Below are positions 7,075-15,531 of a stretch of DNA of 35,247 nt, in pieces; the first letter of the stretch is position 1, and each line of letters opens with the position of its first letter. The translations under genes and the position numbers were made by a program. This DNA is from an uncultured bacterium (GTDB lineage: Bacteria; Myxococcota_A; UBA9042; PHBI01), in NCBI GenBank assembly GCA_938040325.1, contig CALHXW010000376.1, positions 1 to 35,247 of the forward strand, written 5' to 3'. Under the pieces are notes generated by a model. That model did not search any database. It worked only from the letters and a program-made list of their open reading frames with translations, and had not been told where the DNA came from.

Positions 7075-7566
7075 ATGTCACGCTACGCCACCGATCCGTC
7101 GATCCCCTTCCGCTACTTCGTTGAGCTGGACCATGTCGCCAGCATCCGCTGCACAGAGCTCAGCGGCTTGAAGGTCAGCACGAGCACCAAGAGCCTCTAC
7201 GAAGGCGGCAACAACGCCCACGAGGTCCATATGGTCGAAAAGGCCAAGTATGACGACCTCGTGCTCAAGAAGGGGTTCTACGCCCAGACCGGGCTCTTTG
7301 CGGCCTGGGTCCGCGCTCTTCACCAGGTCACTGTGCCGATCATCCGCCATGAGATGTCGGTGGTCATGCTCGATAACGACTTCAGCGAGATCGGGCGCTT
7401 CAACCTCCACAAGGCGTTTCCGATCGCCTACGAGGGTCCAGCACCTAACTCGACCAGCAAGGACATCGCGTTCGAGACCATCACGTTTAAGTACGACTAC
7501 TTCACGTACGAACCTGGGAACCAGCCGGTCATCACAGCGGCCCAAGGCCTCATGGCCATGTCATAG
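7075..7566 (+). CDS. T4 gp19-like phage tail tube protein (orphan)
   Basis: The 163-residue product matches the phage tail-tube family (gp19, Phage_T4_gp19; the conserved phage tail region family also found in extracellular contractile injection systems). It shows the expected PFRYFVELDHVASIRCTELSGLKV opening, an EGGNNAHEVH centre, LVLKKGFYAQTGLFAAWV, and a C-terminal strand AFETITFKYDYFTYEPG. Length matches the family. AGAGG seven bases before the ATG supports this start. In contractile systems this protein polymerises into the inner tube inside a sheath. No sheath, baseplate, spike or ATPase gene is present in this window, so it is either a stray remnant, a tube acting with genes elsewhere, or the edge of a cluster split by rearrangement. 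It converges on an ADP-ribosylglycohydrolase, 36 bases away. Confidence 0.9.
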   Translation: MSRYATDPSIPFRYFVELDHVASIRCTELSGLKVSTSTKSLYEGGNNAHEVHMVEKAKYDDLVLKKGFYAQTGLFAAWVRALHQVTVPIIRHEMSVVMLDNDFSEIGRFNLHKAFPIAYEGPAPNSTSKDIAFETITFKYDYFTYEPGNQPVITAAQGLMAMS

Positions 7567-7602
7567 CGAGCGGAAGTGACGCCCCCGCACCGGCCAAGCG
7601 CC

Positions 7603-8673
7603 TCATGCAAAGGGGGGGAGCAGTCGCCGAAAGCCATGCTTGAGCGCGACCGTCAGCACCAGCAAGTTGCGCAGCGGCACCAGTGGCCACAGGTAGCGGA
7701 CCGGTTTCCAGCGCGTGCGGGGTTGCGACAGCCGACTGGCGACTTGCCGCAGTCGCTTGCGCCCGAAGGGCCAGTCGGTGAGTCGCACCCGCCAGTCGCG
7801 CCGGATCGCGTCGGCACCGAGGTGGAGACCCATCAGCTGGCCAACCACAGCCCCGACGCTGTCGGTGTCTCCACCGCACACGAGCGCCGACAGCAGCGCG
7901 TCATCGAAGCTCTCCGGGTGCCGCAACGTCGCATAGAGCGCGACCGGCACCGAGTGATAACTATAGCCAGTGACGAACCCGTCGCAGCCAATGCTGGCGG
8001 CGTACTCCCGAGTCGACTGCGCATAGGCGAGTGCCATCCCAAGTTTGTCGATGACCGTCGTCCACTCGGCATCTGCGCCACACCCATGCAACATCGCCAG
8101 CGCCTCGGCGCGTGCCGGCACGCGGCTCTCGCGAACAATAAAGCCAGCCAGCTCTGCCACAGCAAGCGCGGCAACCTCAGCACGCGGATCCGTGTGCGTC
8201 AGCCGCGTCGACGCCGCCACGAACGCGCGGCGCCGCTCAGCGTCTGACGCGAACACAGCCCCAATAATCGCCGCCCTCATGCTTGGTCCATTTCCAGCAC
8301 TCGGCACACCGCTGCGGCGCGGCGACCGCCCCAACCACATGCGCACGATCGCCCTCCCGGTCCCTAAACCAACCCCTGCCGGCAACGCTAGCAACCACCA
8401 CCGAAGCTTCCAGCTCAGAGCGCGCACGAACGCCGCGTCATCCCCGCCACCAAGCAACGCCTGCGCCACCATGACCGTGTGCTCGGTGTCGTCGCTCACA
8501 ACGCCACGCCCAAACCAGAACCGATGCCGCCACGTCTCCCCAAAGAGCAACCGCGCGCGGCGGGCGCTGAGCCCTTCCATTGGCAGCCCCAGTGCGTCTC
8601 CAACGGCACCCCCAACCAAGAGTCCAACCAGCGATTCCTCGCTCACCCTCTGCACAACCATCGATTCATTCAT
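7603..8673 (-). CDS. ADP-ribosylglycohydrolase family protein
   Basis: The 356-residue product has the hallmarks of the ADP-ribosylglycohydrolase (DraG/ARH) fold: GLLVGGAVGDALGLPME at 17-33, the metal-binding SDDTE at 60-64, GNGPSMRAAIIGAVF in the middle, THTDPRAEVAALAVAELA, and GGDTDS at 267-272 with the second pair of metal Asp residues. Such enzymes use two Mg ions to remove ADP-ribose from proteins or small molecules. The substrate cannot be told from sequence. The tail of about 55 residues is basic (RRDWRVRLTDWPFGRKRLRQ). The start is uncertain: ATG 8673 begins just before the domain; ATG 8721 in the same frame is possible. It is cytoplasmic (no signal). Upstream lies the 68-bp tandem array. 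Confidence 0.9.
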   Translation of the reverse strand: MNESMVVQRVSEESLVGLLVGGAVGDALGLPMEGLSARRARLLFGETWRHRFWFGRGVVSDDTEHTVMVAQALLGGGDDAAFVRALSWKLRWWLLALPAGVGLGTGRAIVRMWLGRSPRRSGVPSAGNGPSMRAAIIGAVFASDAERRRAFVAASTRLTHTDPRAEVAALAVAELAGFIVRESRVPARAEALAMLHGCGADAEWTTVIDKLGMALAYAQSTREYAASIGCDGFVTGYSYHSVPVALYATLRHPESFDDALLSALVCGGDTDSVGAVVGQLMGLHLGADAIRRDWRVRLTDWPFGRKRLRQVASRLSQPRTRWKPVRYLWPLVPLRNLLVLTVALKHGFRRLLPPFA

Positions 8674-8810
8674 GCCGCCTGGTGAGGCAACTTTCGTGCC
8701 ACCCCGAACGACCGCCTCCATCGCCGCCAGCTCGGCCGCTCCTCGACAACGTGGCAGTCGCGCCCCCAGATCAACGACATCCTGGCACCAGCAGCGACCC
8801 CGGCGCGAGG

Positions 8811-9121
8811 CGCCCAAGTTGCCTAGCAACGCATCCCGAAGCAGCACCTGCCCCCAGCCTCAAGCACCCTGCGCGACGCGCCCAAGTTACGCAGCAACGC
8901 ATGCGCGACACCGGCACCTGACCCAGCCCCAAGCACCCGCGCGAAGCGCCCAAGTTGCGCAGCAACGCATCCTCGACACCGGCACCTAACCCAGCCTCAA
9001 GCACCCGCACGAAGCGCCCAAGTTGCGCAGCAACGCATCCTCGACACCGGCGCCTGACCCAGCCTCAAGCACCCGCACGAAGCGCCCAAGTTGCGCAGCA
9101 ACGCATCCCGCAGCAACACCT
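8811..9121. repeat. Five-unit 68-bp tandem repeat
   Basis: CGCCCAAGTT recurs at 8811, 8879, 8947, 9015 and 9083, exactly 68 bases apart each time. Units 3 and 4 differ by two bases. Units 1 and 5 share a variant second part (CATCCCG.AGCA.CACCT) absent from the middle units, so array ends are distinct from the centre. Each unit carries a small dyad, GTTGC-GCA-GCAAC, altered only slightly in units 1 and 2. The period is not divisible by three and no frame is protein-like. It lies 140-450 bases upstream of the ADP-ribosylglycohydrolase start. From 8674 to 8810 and 9122 to 9186 I see no gene. Confidence 0.92.
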
Positions 9122-9186
9122 ACCAGGTTGTTCCCGTTGGCCTTCTTGAAAGTGCCCGACCGGTCGACCAGAAAGCCCCGCCACCC

Positions 9187-9430
9187 TCGAACCCTGCCCC
9201 CCTCTCTCGAGGGATGGCGGATGCGACGATGGCGGGGCGTGATGGGGGTCGAGGCGTGGTGCCCAGGAGTGTTTCGGAACCGAGCGCAGCGAGGGTTAGC
9301 CGAGGCGTGACGGAGTCACGTTGACGCTGACGAAACGCTCCTGGGTGCCATGCATCGGCCCCAAGCACGCCCCGACAGCGTCGTTTCCGCCATCCCCCAA
9401 GCACGCCCCGACAGCGTCGTTTCCGCCACC
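9187..9430. repeat. Long palindromic element, copy 1
   Basis: The left arm 9211-9276 and right arm 9331-9396 are 66 bases each; 54 of 66 positions are Watson-Crick complementary and six more are G-T pairs on the plus strand. The 54-base loop (9277-9330) carries a small internal hairpin (GTGAC-GGA-GTCAC). A flank shared with copy 2 begins near 9187 (TCGAACCCTG then a C-run). After the right arm, its outer 33 bases are repeated once (9397-9430), ending next to the stop codon (9432) of the metalloprotease gene. No coding capacity. It may be an extragenic palindrome, a MITE-like element or a structured RNA. Confidence 0.9.
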
Positions 9431-9431
9431 C

Positions 9432-12400
9432 CTAAAAGATTCCCTTAAACTCGGGATCGCTCATGCCGAACTCGGTCATCGCCTGCCGCAGGAAGAACGG
9501 CACTTGGCTGTACGCGCTCAGCTGGATGCAGGCCTTGTTGGCCTCGCAGTTGCAGTCGCTGTTGTCGGTCGCGTCACAGCCGGGACGACCCGGCGAGAAG
9601 CCGCCTTGGGCGTTGATGTGACTGATCGTCGAGTCGTATCGCACGATCGGCTGGCCGGTCGCCGGGTTCAGCTTGGCGATGAACCAGTCCGGCGAGCCGT
9701 CGCCGTCGAGGTCGGGGCCCGGATCCGTTTCGTAGGCGAGCTCGACCAAGCCGTTGGCGTACTCAAGCACGCGCGCGGCGATGCCTTTCTGCACGGTCTT
9801 GCCGAAGATCTCTTCCTTGCCGAAGGTCTTGGCGATGTAGCTCTTTCCGGTCGGGTTGTGGAACTCGATGCGGTTGGTGAACGCCGGGTCGGCATCGTTG
9901 CCGAGCTCGTAGATGTTCATCATGTCGATCCACGTCTGACGCTGGTTCTCAGGCAGGTACATCAGGGTCAGCGCGATGTAGAACTTCTGCTGCTCCCAGC
10001 CAATCTGCGGATCGATCGGCACCACGTTGGCGGGGGCCTTCGCCTCGAACGGGGCGCTGTCGGCGCTGCCATAGGCGCTGCAGACGGTCGAGCCGTTGCC
10101 GGGGAAGCAGCTCTGGACCTGCTCGGTCCACCAGCTGGTCCAGCCAATGGCGTCCTGCGGGTAGCTGTCGCCATCGATCATCGGGTCGCCACTGGCGTCG
10201 GAGACGAGGCGCGGGCCCTTGATCTCATCGTCGCCCGTGAGGTTGTTGGCGAGCCAGCGACGGTAGCCGTCGGGGAAGAGGTCCGCCATCGACACCGAGC
10301 GGTAGCGCGCATCGTAGAAGTCGCTGCGCGAGCTTGAGATGAAGTTGTCGACCGACTCCGTAAAGAGCATCGCCGTCCAGATCTTGCCGTAGTAGCTGCC
10401 GGCGTTGGTGGTGAAGTTCGAGTCGAACTCTCCCTGATCGTCTGCGAGGGCGTTCTCAAGCGGCGCACCGCCAGCAGCGATGTTGCTGCCGATGAAGCCG
10501 GTCGCGCCGTTCGGAATGATGACCTGCGTCGCGGTCGGTGTGCCCCACGCATCCACCGCGCTGCGCAACACAGAGTCGCCGGCAACGCTGTAGTGAGGCC
10601 CGTTCTGCGGACGCTGCGACATGCGCGAGAAGTGGTCGAAACCGATGCCGCTGGCGATGATGTTGTCCTTAAACCAGAACGGCGCGACCTCTTTCCAGAA
10701 GCTGTCGAACTCGTAGCCCTCCGCGAGACTGACCTCGCGGTAGATCGTCGCGAAGAGACCGATGCCCTTGGCGGCGTCACGGAGCTTGCCGTTGTAGCGC
10801 CAGAGCGTCCTGTTCACAGCGCTCTTGACGCTGAAGTCCTGACGGTTTCGGCGATAGTTGGTGAAGATGTGGTTCACCTCTTGCTGCGTGATCAGGAAGT
10901 CGAAGAGCTCGTAAGCATCTGCGCCATTGTCCTGGCGGTAGACCGAGAGGTTTCCGAGGTCGGCCCAGCCGTCCGTCGCGAAGCCGTAGGGGACGCGGGT
11001 ACGACCGAGGTCGTCGATCGCGCCGCCACCGCGGTAGAAGTTGCCGGCCTCGGCCGGCGTCGGCAGGCGAAGATCGTTCCAGCCAACGTAGTCGACAGGC
11101 TGCTGCTCACACGACGTCCACTCGCCGTTGACCTGAACAAACTTGCCGTCAAAGACCGGGTGCCACTCACCGTGGGCCTCGGTGTCCCAGCCCGCAGGCT
11201 TGTAGTCGAAGGGGTTGACGGGCGTGCAGTCTTTGATGAGCTCGAAGTTGGTCTGCAGCTGGCTGTAGTGGATCTCGTTGCCACCGATGGTCGGGATCAT
11301 ACCGACGATGCCGCCGAAGTTGTCGACCTTGTCGAGCATGCCGCTGCCACGGGGGGTACCCGCGTTGTAGGACGGGTCAGCGTGTACTGCGACCACATCG
11401 CCGTAGAACATGCGCGCGGCCGCGAAGTCGTACGCGCCGAGGCCGAGCATGTCCTGGGTCAGCTCGCCGGCGTAGTCCATAACCGAGGAGTGCATGAACA
11501 TGTAGAGGAGGTTGTCGTCCTCTTCCTGCGTGATGGGGTCGAAGTAACGCGGGCCAACGCAGCCACTGCCTTCGGCCTGGAGATCGGTGCACTCGGCCGT
11601 GACCGAGCCGTTCTTGGTGCGGAGCTGCCAGTATTGCGGGCGGTAGCCCCAAGCGTCAGCACTCGAGACGAAGTTGTGGCGCATGCCGATGGAGTGCCCC
11701 ATCTCGTGGGCGATGACCGAGTAGTGAGCGCGCTGGGCGAGGTAGTCGCGCATCTTCTCGGCGCGTTCCTGTTGCTCGGGCTCGCTCTGGTTGGGATCGA
11801 ACGCACCAAACTTGGCCTCAAGGACCTTGCCGAGTCCGACCATGCCGACCGGTGCGGGTGCCTCGTGACGCACACAGGCGCCGCGCTTACCGAGCGCCTC
11901 TTCGTGCATCTGCTTGAGGTGGTTGTGGATGCTCGGGTTTCCGCCGCGCAGGGGCGACGCGAAGTCCATCACGGCGCCGTTGATCGGCATGCCCTGCACG
12001 CCTGCGATCTGCTGCATCATCGGGGTCATGAGCTCGGCCTCGAGCTCGGAGCCGGCGACCTTCTCTGCGCGCGCGGCGTAGCGAGCCTGGTTGGTCGAAG
12101 CGGCACCTAGCTTGGCGCGCACGTGGTGCTTGAGCTCTTGCTTGATCTCCTTGGCGCGCTTCATCGGCAGGGAGTCGAGCGGAAGCTTCGGCTGGGCGAT
12201 GGCCTCCGGCGTCGACTTCACGAACGACGCGAGGCGCTTGTTGACCTCGTTCTTCGTCATCTTCGGCGCAACGCCGCCACGGTTGGCAGCTTCGCTCGCT
12301 TCCGCCCAGCGACGGACGTACTCGCCGTCGGTGATCTCGTCGGTCTCGAGCTCGCCCGAGATGTAGCGAATCGTGTCGATGGTGCCCTGGCTCCAGCGAT

Positions 12401-14219
12401 CGTTGATCGCCGACCACACGTTGATGCTGGCCGAGATCGTCTCGCCGGTGAGCGGGTCCTCAGCGTCGGTGTAGATACCCCAAGGCGACGGCGTCTGCGG
12501 GGTCGGGATGACGTTGATCTGGTGGTAGCGAAGGTCGCCCATGCGGACGCTCAGAGCCTCGCCACAGGTCGCGGCCATCTCTTCGTCGGCCGGCGACTCG
12601 CACATGGCGGCGGTGATGCCGGCCGGGAGACGTGCGGTACCGCAGGCTGCGTGGTCGTTGGCCTCGACCGGGCTGTGGCAGAGGACCACCGCCTCGTCCA
12701 TCTTCGCAATGCTGATGACGCCGGTCGAGTAGCCGCGGGCGACACCGAGCTCGTCGGCAAGCGCATCGCAGCGTCCACGGTCTTGACCGCGATCGGCGTA
12801 GGCGCGACCGTTGCGGCAGTCGTCGACTTCACGCGACAGCGCGATCGCGTCCTCGTTCTCGGCCTGCTGACCGAAGGGCACGGGGTACTCGTTGGCGCAG
12901 TTTTCGCCGCCGGTCCCGACGCACTCGGAGTAGCGCGCCGTGCGAATGGCCATGCGCATGGCGACGTCCCACTCGTGGGTCGCCCACTCGCTGGACTCGT
13001 AGTAGCGCAGGTCGCTGCCGCCGGTGTAGTGCCACACGACCGGCTTGGCAACGCGGTCACGGAACGGAAGCGTGCACTTCTGGCTGAACTCATCGCACTT
13101 GGAGCCAGCGCCGATGACCTGGCACTCGTCCTCTGTTCCGTCGCCGTCAAGATCGCGGTGCGGGTCGGCACCGAACGGGGTCGTGAAGGGCGTAAAGCAC
13201 TCGGTCGGCCCCTCGAGGGTCTCGGGGTTGGCGTAGTGGTGGCTGCGCTCCCAGATGTTGTACTTGGCGAGGAAGCGGTGCCACTTGTCGTCGCTCATGC
13301 CGTAGTTGCGGGAGTAGCCGAAGCGCTCCACGTAGAAGCCACCGTACGCCTGGAAGCGGTAGCCGTCCCAGTCCGAGGGCTCGAAGTCAGTGTTGGTGAC
13401 GCGCTTGAAGGACTCGCGGATGGTCAGCTCGACCGGGTTGCAGTTACCTGCTGGCCAGTTGCCGCTGAGGAAGTCGTTCTCAAGCCAGCACGCCGGGAAC
13501 GCATCGATGCCCCAGCCGAAGTGGCTGAGATCGATCATCTTCGGGGTCGCGAACGCCTTCACGGTCACGTCGAAGTAGCCGTTTTCATAGTCAAAGACGG
13601 GCGCATCGCGGTGGCTGGGATCGTTGACGTAGTACGCCAGCGGCTCGTAGGTGACACCGCCGTAGATGCCCATCTGGCTGAGCGTGTCGAAGTCGTAGCT
13701 GCCGCTGGCGAGGTTTCTCGACCAGTCGACGCGCATGTACTCGCGCTCGTACCACGGCCGATCGGTCGTGTTCTCGTTGATGATGTTGAGCCGCTCACCC
13801 GTGGTGGAGTTGTAGGCGTACACAATGTCGAAGTGCTTCTCGATGCGGTAGGCCGCAGCGATCACGCCGTCGTCGGTGTCGGCGCCGGCACCCTTGCCGT
13901 CGGAGTCGTCGATGCGCTCATACGTGATGCGCGCGATGAGCTGGTCTTCCTGGACGACCCACTTGATGCGCGACATCGGCTGCGCGTAGGTCGACGTGAA
14001 CAGACCGTCCTGGCCGGCACCCCAGCCGACGTCGATGAGCGTGCCTTGAGTGTAGAACTCGGGGTCGTCGGCGAGCGATACGTAGTCGTCGCCAATGAAG
14101 AAGTTCTTCGGCACAGCATCAGGCTGGACGCGGTCAATGGGCGCGCGCTCTTCGGCGCACGCAGCGACCAATAGGCCTGCGCTCAAGAGCAACGTGAGTT
14201 GAGAGAATCGGTGCATCAT
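9432..14219 (-). CDS. Large metzincin-type zinc metalloprotease lipoprotein
   Basis: The 1595-residue product starts MMHRFSQ, with a lipobox ending LLVAAC (lipid Cys 21) and AGGAG before the ATG. The catalytic zinc site HEMGHSIGMRH spans 838-848 (H838, E839, H842, G845, H848), the full HExxHxxGxxH metzincin signature, with a Met-turn-like SVMDY near 914 (M914). The layout resembles the large bacterial Met-zincin (DUF4953/DUF5117-type) proteins, but I cannot assign the subfamily. Aspartate loops of the DLDGDG type occur near residues 357 and 1500 and may bind calcium. It is likely an outer-membrane or surface-anchored protease. The upstream barrel gene ends nine bases before this start, so the two are one transcript and the barrel may be its membrane partner. 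The 3' end abuts the palindromic element. Confidence 0.88.
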   Translation of the reverse strand: MMHRFSQLTLLLSAGLLVAACAEERAPIDRVQPDAVPKNFFIGDDYVSLADDPEFYTQGTLIDVGWGAGQDGLFTSTYAQPMSRIKWVVQEDQLIARITYERIDDSDGKGAGADTDDGVIAAAYRIEKHFDIVYAYNSTTGERLNIINENTTDRPWYEREYMRVDWSRNLASGSYDFDTLSQMGIYGGVTYEPLAYYVNDPSHRDAPVFDYENGYFDVTVKAFATPKMIDLSHFGWGIDAFPACWLENDFLSGNWPAGNCNPVELTIRESFKRVTNTDFEPSDWDGYRFQAYGGFYVERFGYSRNYGMSDDKWHRFLAKYNIWERSHHYANPETLEGPTECFTPFTTPFGADPHRDLDGDGTEDECQVIGAGSKCDEFSQKCTLPFRDRVAKPVVWHYTGGSDLRYYESSEWATHEWDVAMRMAIRTARYSECVGTGGENCANEYPVPFGQQAENEDAIALSREVDDCRNGRAYADRGQDRGRCDALADELGVARGYSTGVISIAKMDEAVVLCHSPVEANDHAACGTARLPAGITAAMCESPADEEMAATCGEALSVRMGDLRYHQINVIPTPQTPSPWGIYTDAEDPLTGETISASINVWSAINDRWSQGTIDTIRYISGELETDEITDGEYVRRWAEASEAANRGGVAPKMTKNEVNKRLASFVKSTPEAIAQPKLPLDSLPMKRAKEIKQELKHHVRAKLGAASTNQARYAARAEKVAGSELEAELMTPMMQQIAGVQGMPINGAVMDFASPLRGGNPSIHNHLKQMHEEALGKRGACVRHEAPAPVGMVGLGKVLEAKFGAFDPNQSEPEQQERAEKMRDYLAQRAHYSVIAHEMGHSIGMRHNFVSSADAWGYRPQYWQLRTKNGSVTAECTDLQAEGSGCVGPRYFDPITQEEDDNLLYMFMHSSVMDYAGELTQDMLGLGAYDFAAARMFYGDVVAVHADPSYNAGTPRGSGMLDKVDNFGGIVGMIPTIGGNEIHYSQLQTNFELIKDCTPVNPFDYKPAGWDTEAHGEWHPVFDGKFVQVNGEWTSCEQQPVDYVGWNDLRLPTPAEAGNFYRGGGAIDDLGRTRVPYGFATDGWADLGNLSVYRQDNGADAYELFDFLITQQEVNHIFTNYRRNRQDFSVKSAVNRTLWRYNGKLRDAAKGIGLFATIYREVSLAEGYEFDSFWKEVAPFWFKDNIIASGIGFDHFSRMSQRPQNGPHYSVAGDSVLRSAVDAWGTPTATQVIIPNGATGFIGSNIAAGGAPLENALADDQGEFDSNFTTNAGSYYGKIWTAMLFTESVDNFISSSRSDFYDARYRSVSMADLFPDGYRRWLANNLTGDDEIKGPRLVSDASGDPMIDGDSYPQDAIGWTSWWTEQVQSCFPGNGSTVCSAYGSADSAPFEAKAPANVVPIDPQIGWEQQKFYIALTLMYLPENQRQTWIDMMNIYELGNDADPAFTNRIEFHNPTGKSYIAKTFGKEEIFGKTVQKGIAARVLEYANGLVELAYETDPGPDLDGDGSPDWFIAKLNPATGQPIVRYDSTISHINAQGGFSPGRPGCDATDNSDCNCEANKACIQLSAYSQVPFFLRQAMTEFGMSDPEFKGIF

Positions 14220-14228
14220 GTGCAGCTC

Positions 14229-15272
14229 CTATTGGATCAGCGCGCCGACGAGCGTCGGCACATCGAAACGGACGTCGAGGTAAAGCGAGGTGAAGCGATT
14301 GAAAAAGGGTGCGTAGCGGCTCGAGTCGGGCGCGAGCTCGGGGTTGCCGGTAGTGGCGCCGAGCGCGACGGAGATCCCCTTGGTGGGGGTTATCCCGAAG
14401 CCGATGTCGTAGAGCAGGACGTGGCGAGCCGAGACCTGCTCAAGCGCGGTGTAGTTGACGCGGTCGTCGTCGTCTTTGGCATCGTAGAGCCCGGCGGTGA
14501 CCGCCCCAAAGCCCGCTGAGAACGAGAGCCACGAGGTCAGACCGAGGTTGAGCCCGACGTAGTGGTTGAGCCGCCAGCTGGCGTTTCGCACGCCAGAGTT
14601 GAGATGGCTGTCGCAGCCAGCGGCCGAGAGTCGGCACCCGCTGATGAGTGGCGTCTCACGCTCACTGGTGGTGAAGTCGTGAAAGCCCTTCCAGAGGCGG
14701 ATGTTGTAGCTGAGCGTCAACCCCTCGAGCACCTCCGCGAACGTCTTGGAAAAGCCCATCGACGCCGAGAGCCCGAAGAAGAGTGTTTGGTACCGCGACG
14801 GCAGGCTCGTCGGCAGGTTGACCGCCAGTGCGCTCGACAGGTTGATGTCGACCACAGGGATGGTCGCCCAGTTCTGCGCGCGCAGGTCCAGCGTGACGTC
14901 GGTCCAGATGGTCTCGTTGTTGAGCGTGGTGCTGTCGGCCTCGGTCACCTCGTGCTGGAAGCCAACGCTGCCACCGACGCTGACGACCTCGTCGAACCAG
15001 TAGCGGACACCCATGTTGACGCCGATGACCCAGTCGGGGTTGTAGGTCAGCTCCGCGGACTTATCGAAGCTGATCGCTGAGGCGGAGTTCCGCAGGGAGA
15101 CGAAGCTGCCGCGAAACCGCTCAAGCGTTGTTCGCTCGCTCGCCTCGTCGGTGGCGTCCGACTCGACGACCGTCGCTTCGCCAGCATGCGCGGCGCTTTG
15201 CGGCATGATCGTGGCGGGCACTGCGGCGATCAGCGCAAGCACCGGAATCCATCTCGAACACGTGTGTTTCAT
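14229..15272 (-). CDS. Outer-membrane beta-barrel protein
   Basis: The 347-residue product has a signal peptide (AHA|G cleavage near 30). After a short polar segment (31-60) it is built of alternating amphipathic strands with turns: WVIGVNMGVRYWF, SVGGSVGFQHEV, TDVTLDLRAQ, TLFFGLSASMGFSK, LTLSYNIRLWKGF, HYVGLNLGLTSWLSFSAGFGAV, VLLYDIGFGITPTKGISVALGATT, and a final strand region SLYLDVRFDVPTLVGALIQ. This pattern and length suit a 10-12 strand porin- or transporter-like barrel. Two cysteines (CRLSAAGC) lie in a probable surface loop. It is the first gene of a two-gene operon with the metzincin lipoprotein, which suggests a shared surface complex, by inference. Confidence 0.8.
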   Translation of the reverse strand: MKHTCSRWIPVLALIAAVPATIMPQSAAHAGEATVVESDATDEASERTTLERFRGSFVSLRNSASAISFDKSAELTYNPDWVIGVNMGVRYWFDEVVSVGGSVGFQHEVTEADSTTLNNETIWTDVTLDLRAQNWATIPVVDINLSSALAVNLPTSLPSRYQTLFFGLSASMGFSKTFAEVLEGLTLSYNIRLWKGFHDFTTSERETPLISGCRLSAAGCDSHLNSGVRNASWRLNHYVGLNLGLTSWLSFSAGFGAVTAGLYDAKDDDDRVNYTALEQVSARHVLLYDIGFGITPTKGISVALGATTGNPELAPDSSRYAPFFNRFTSLYLDVRFDVPTLVGALIQ

Positions 15273-15299
15273 CTATCACTTCCCATCACAGGGGCGGAA

Positions 15300-15330
15300 C
15301 ATAGTTCAGACGACCGCCTACGCATAGTTC
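15300..15330 (-). promoter_or_regulatory. Direct repeat in the promoter region of the barrel-protease operon
   Basis: CATAGTTC occurs at 15300-15307 and 15323-15330, 23 bases apart on the same face, 28-58 bases before the ATG. It could be an operator or overlap the promoter. Two small hairpins lie further upstream (GCGGCG/CGCCGC at 15373-15387; GATTCAT/ATGAATC at 15402-15421). Function is not demonstrated. Confidence 0.3.
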
Positions 15331-15458
15331 GGCGTCGCGTACGACGTTTGAACCCGCTCCTCGTATGGGTTTGCGGCGTTTCGCCGCGGCACACGGCGAG
15401 AGATTCATGGGCCGATGAATCGGTCGGGGCATGGCGAGCTGAAACACTGCGGAAACGG

Positions 15459-15491
15459 CGAGAGCCGAGGTCTGTGCGACCTCGGCTCTCG
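15459..15491 (-). terminator. Strong hairpin 3' of the first giant lipoprotein gene
   Basis: CGAGAGCCGAGGTC and GACCTCGGCTCTCG form a perfect 14-pair stem with a 5-base loop, 40 bases beyond the stop at 15532. On the minus strand it is followed by CCGTTTCCG, with no real T-run, so termination may need Rho or rely on the stem. Confidence 0.6.
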
Positions 15492-15531
15492 TCCCCGGCC
15501 CCGAATGGGACCGGCACACACTCAGTTCACG

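Noticed and set aside
8811-9121. CRISPR array
   Set aside because: The whole 68-base unit is conserved, with no variable spacers, and no cas genes are present.
10593-14174. Two long plus-strand frames (505 and 683 codons) opposite the metalloprotease gene
   Set aside because: The minus strand holds an intact metzincin site and lipobox; the plus frames have only shadow composition.
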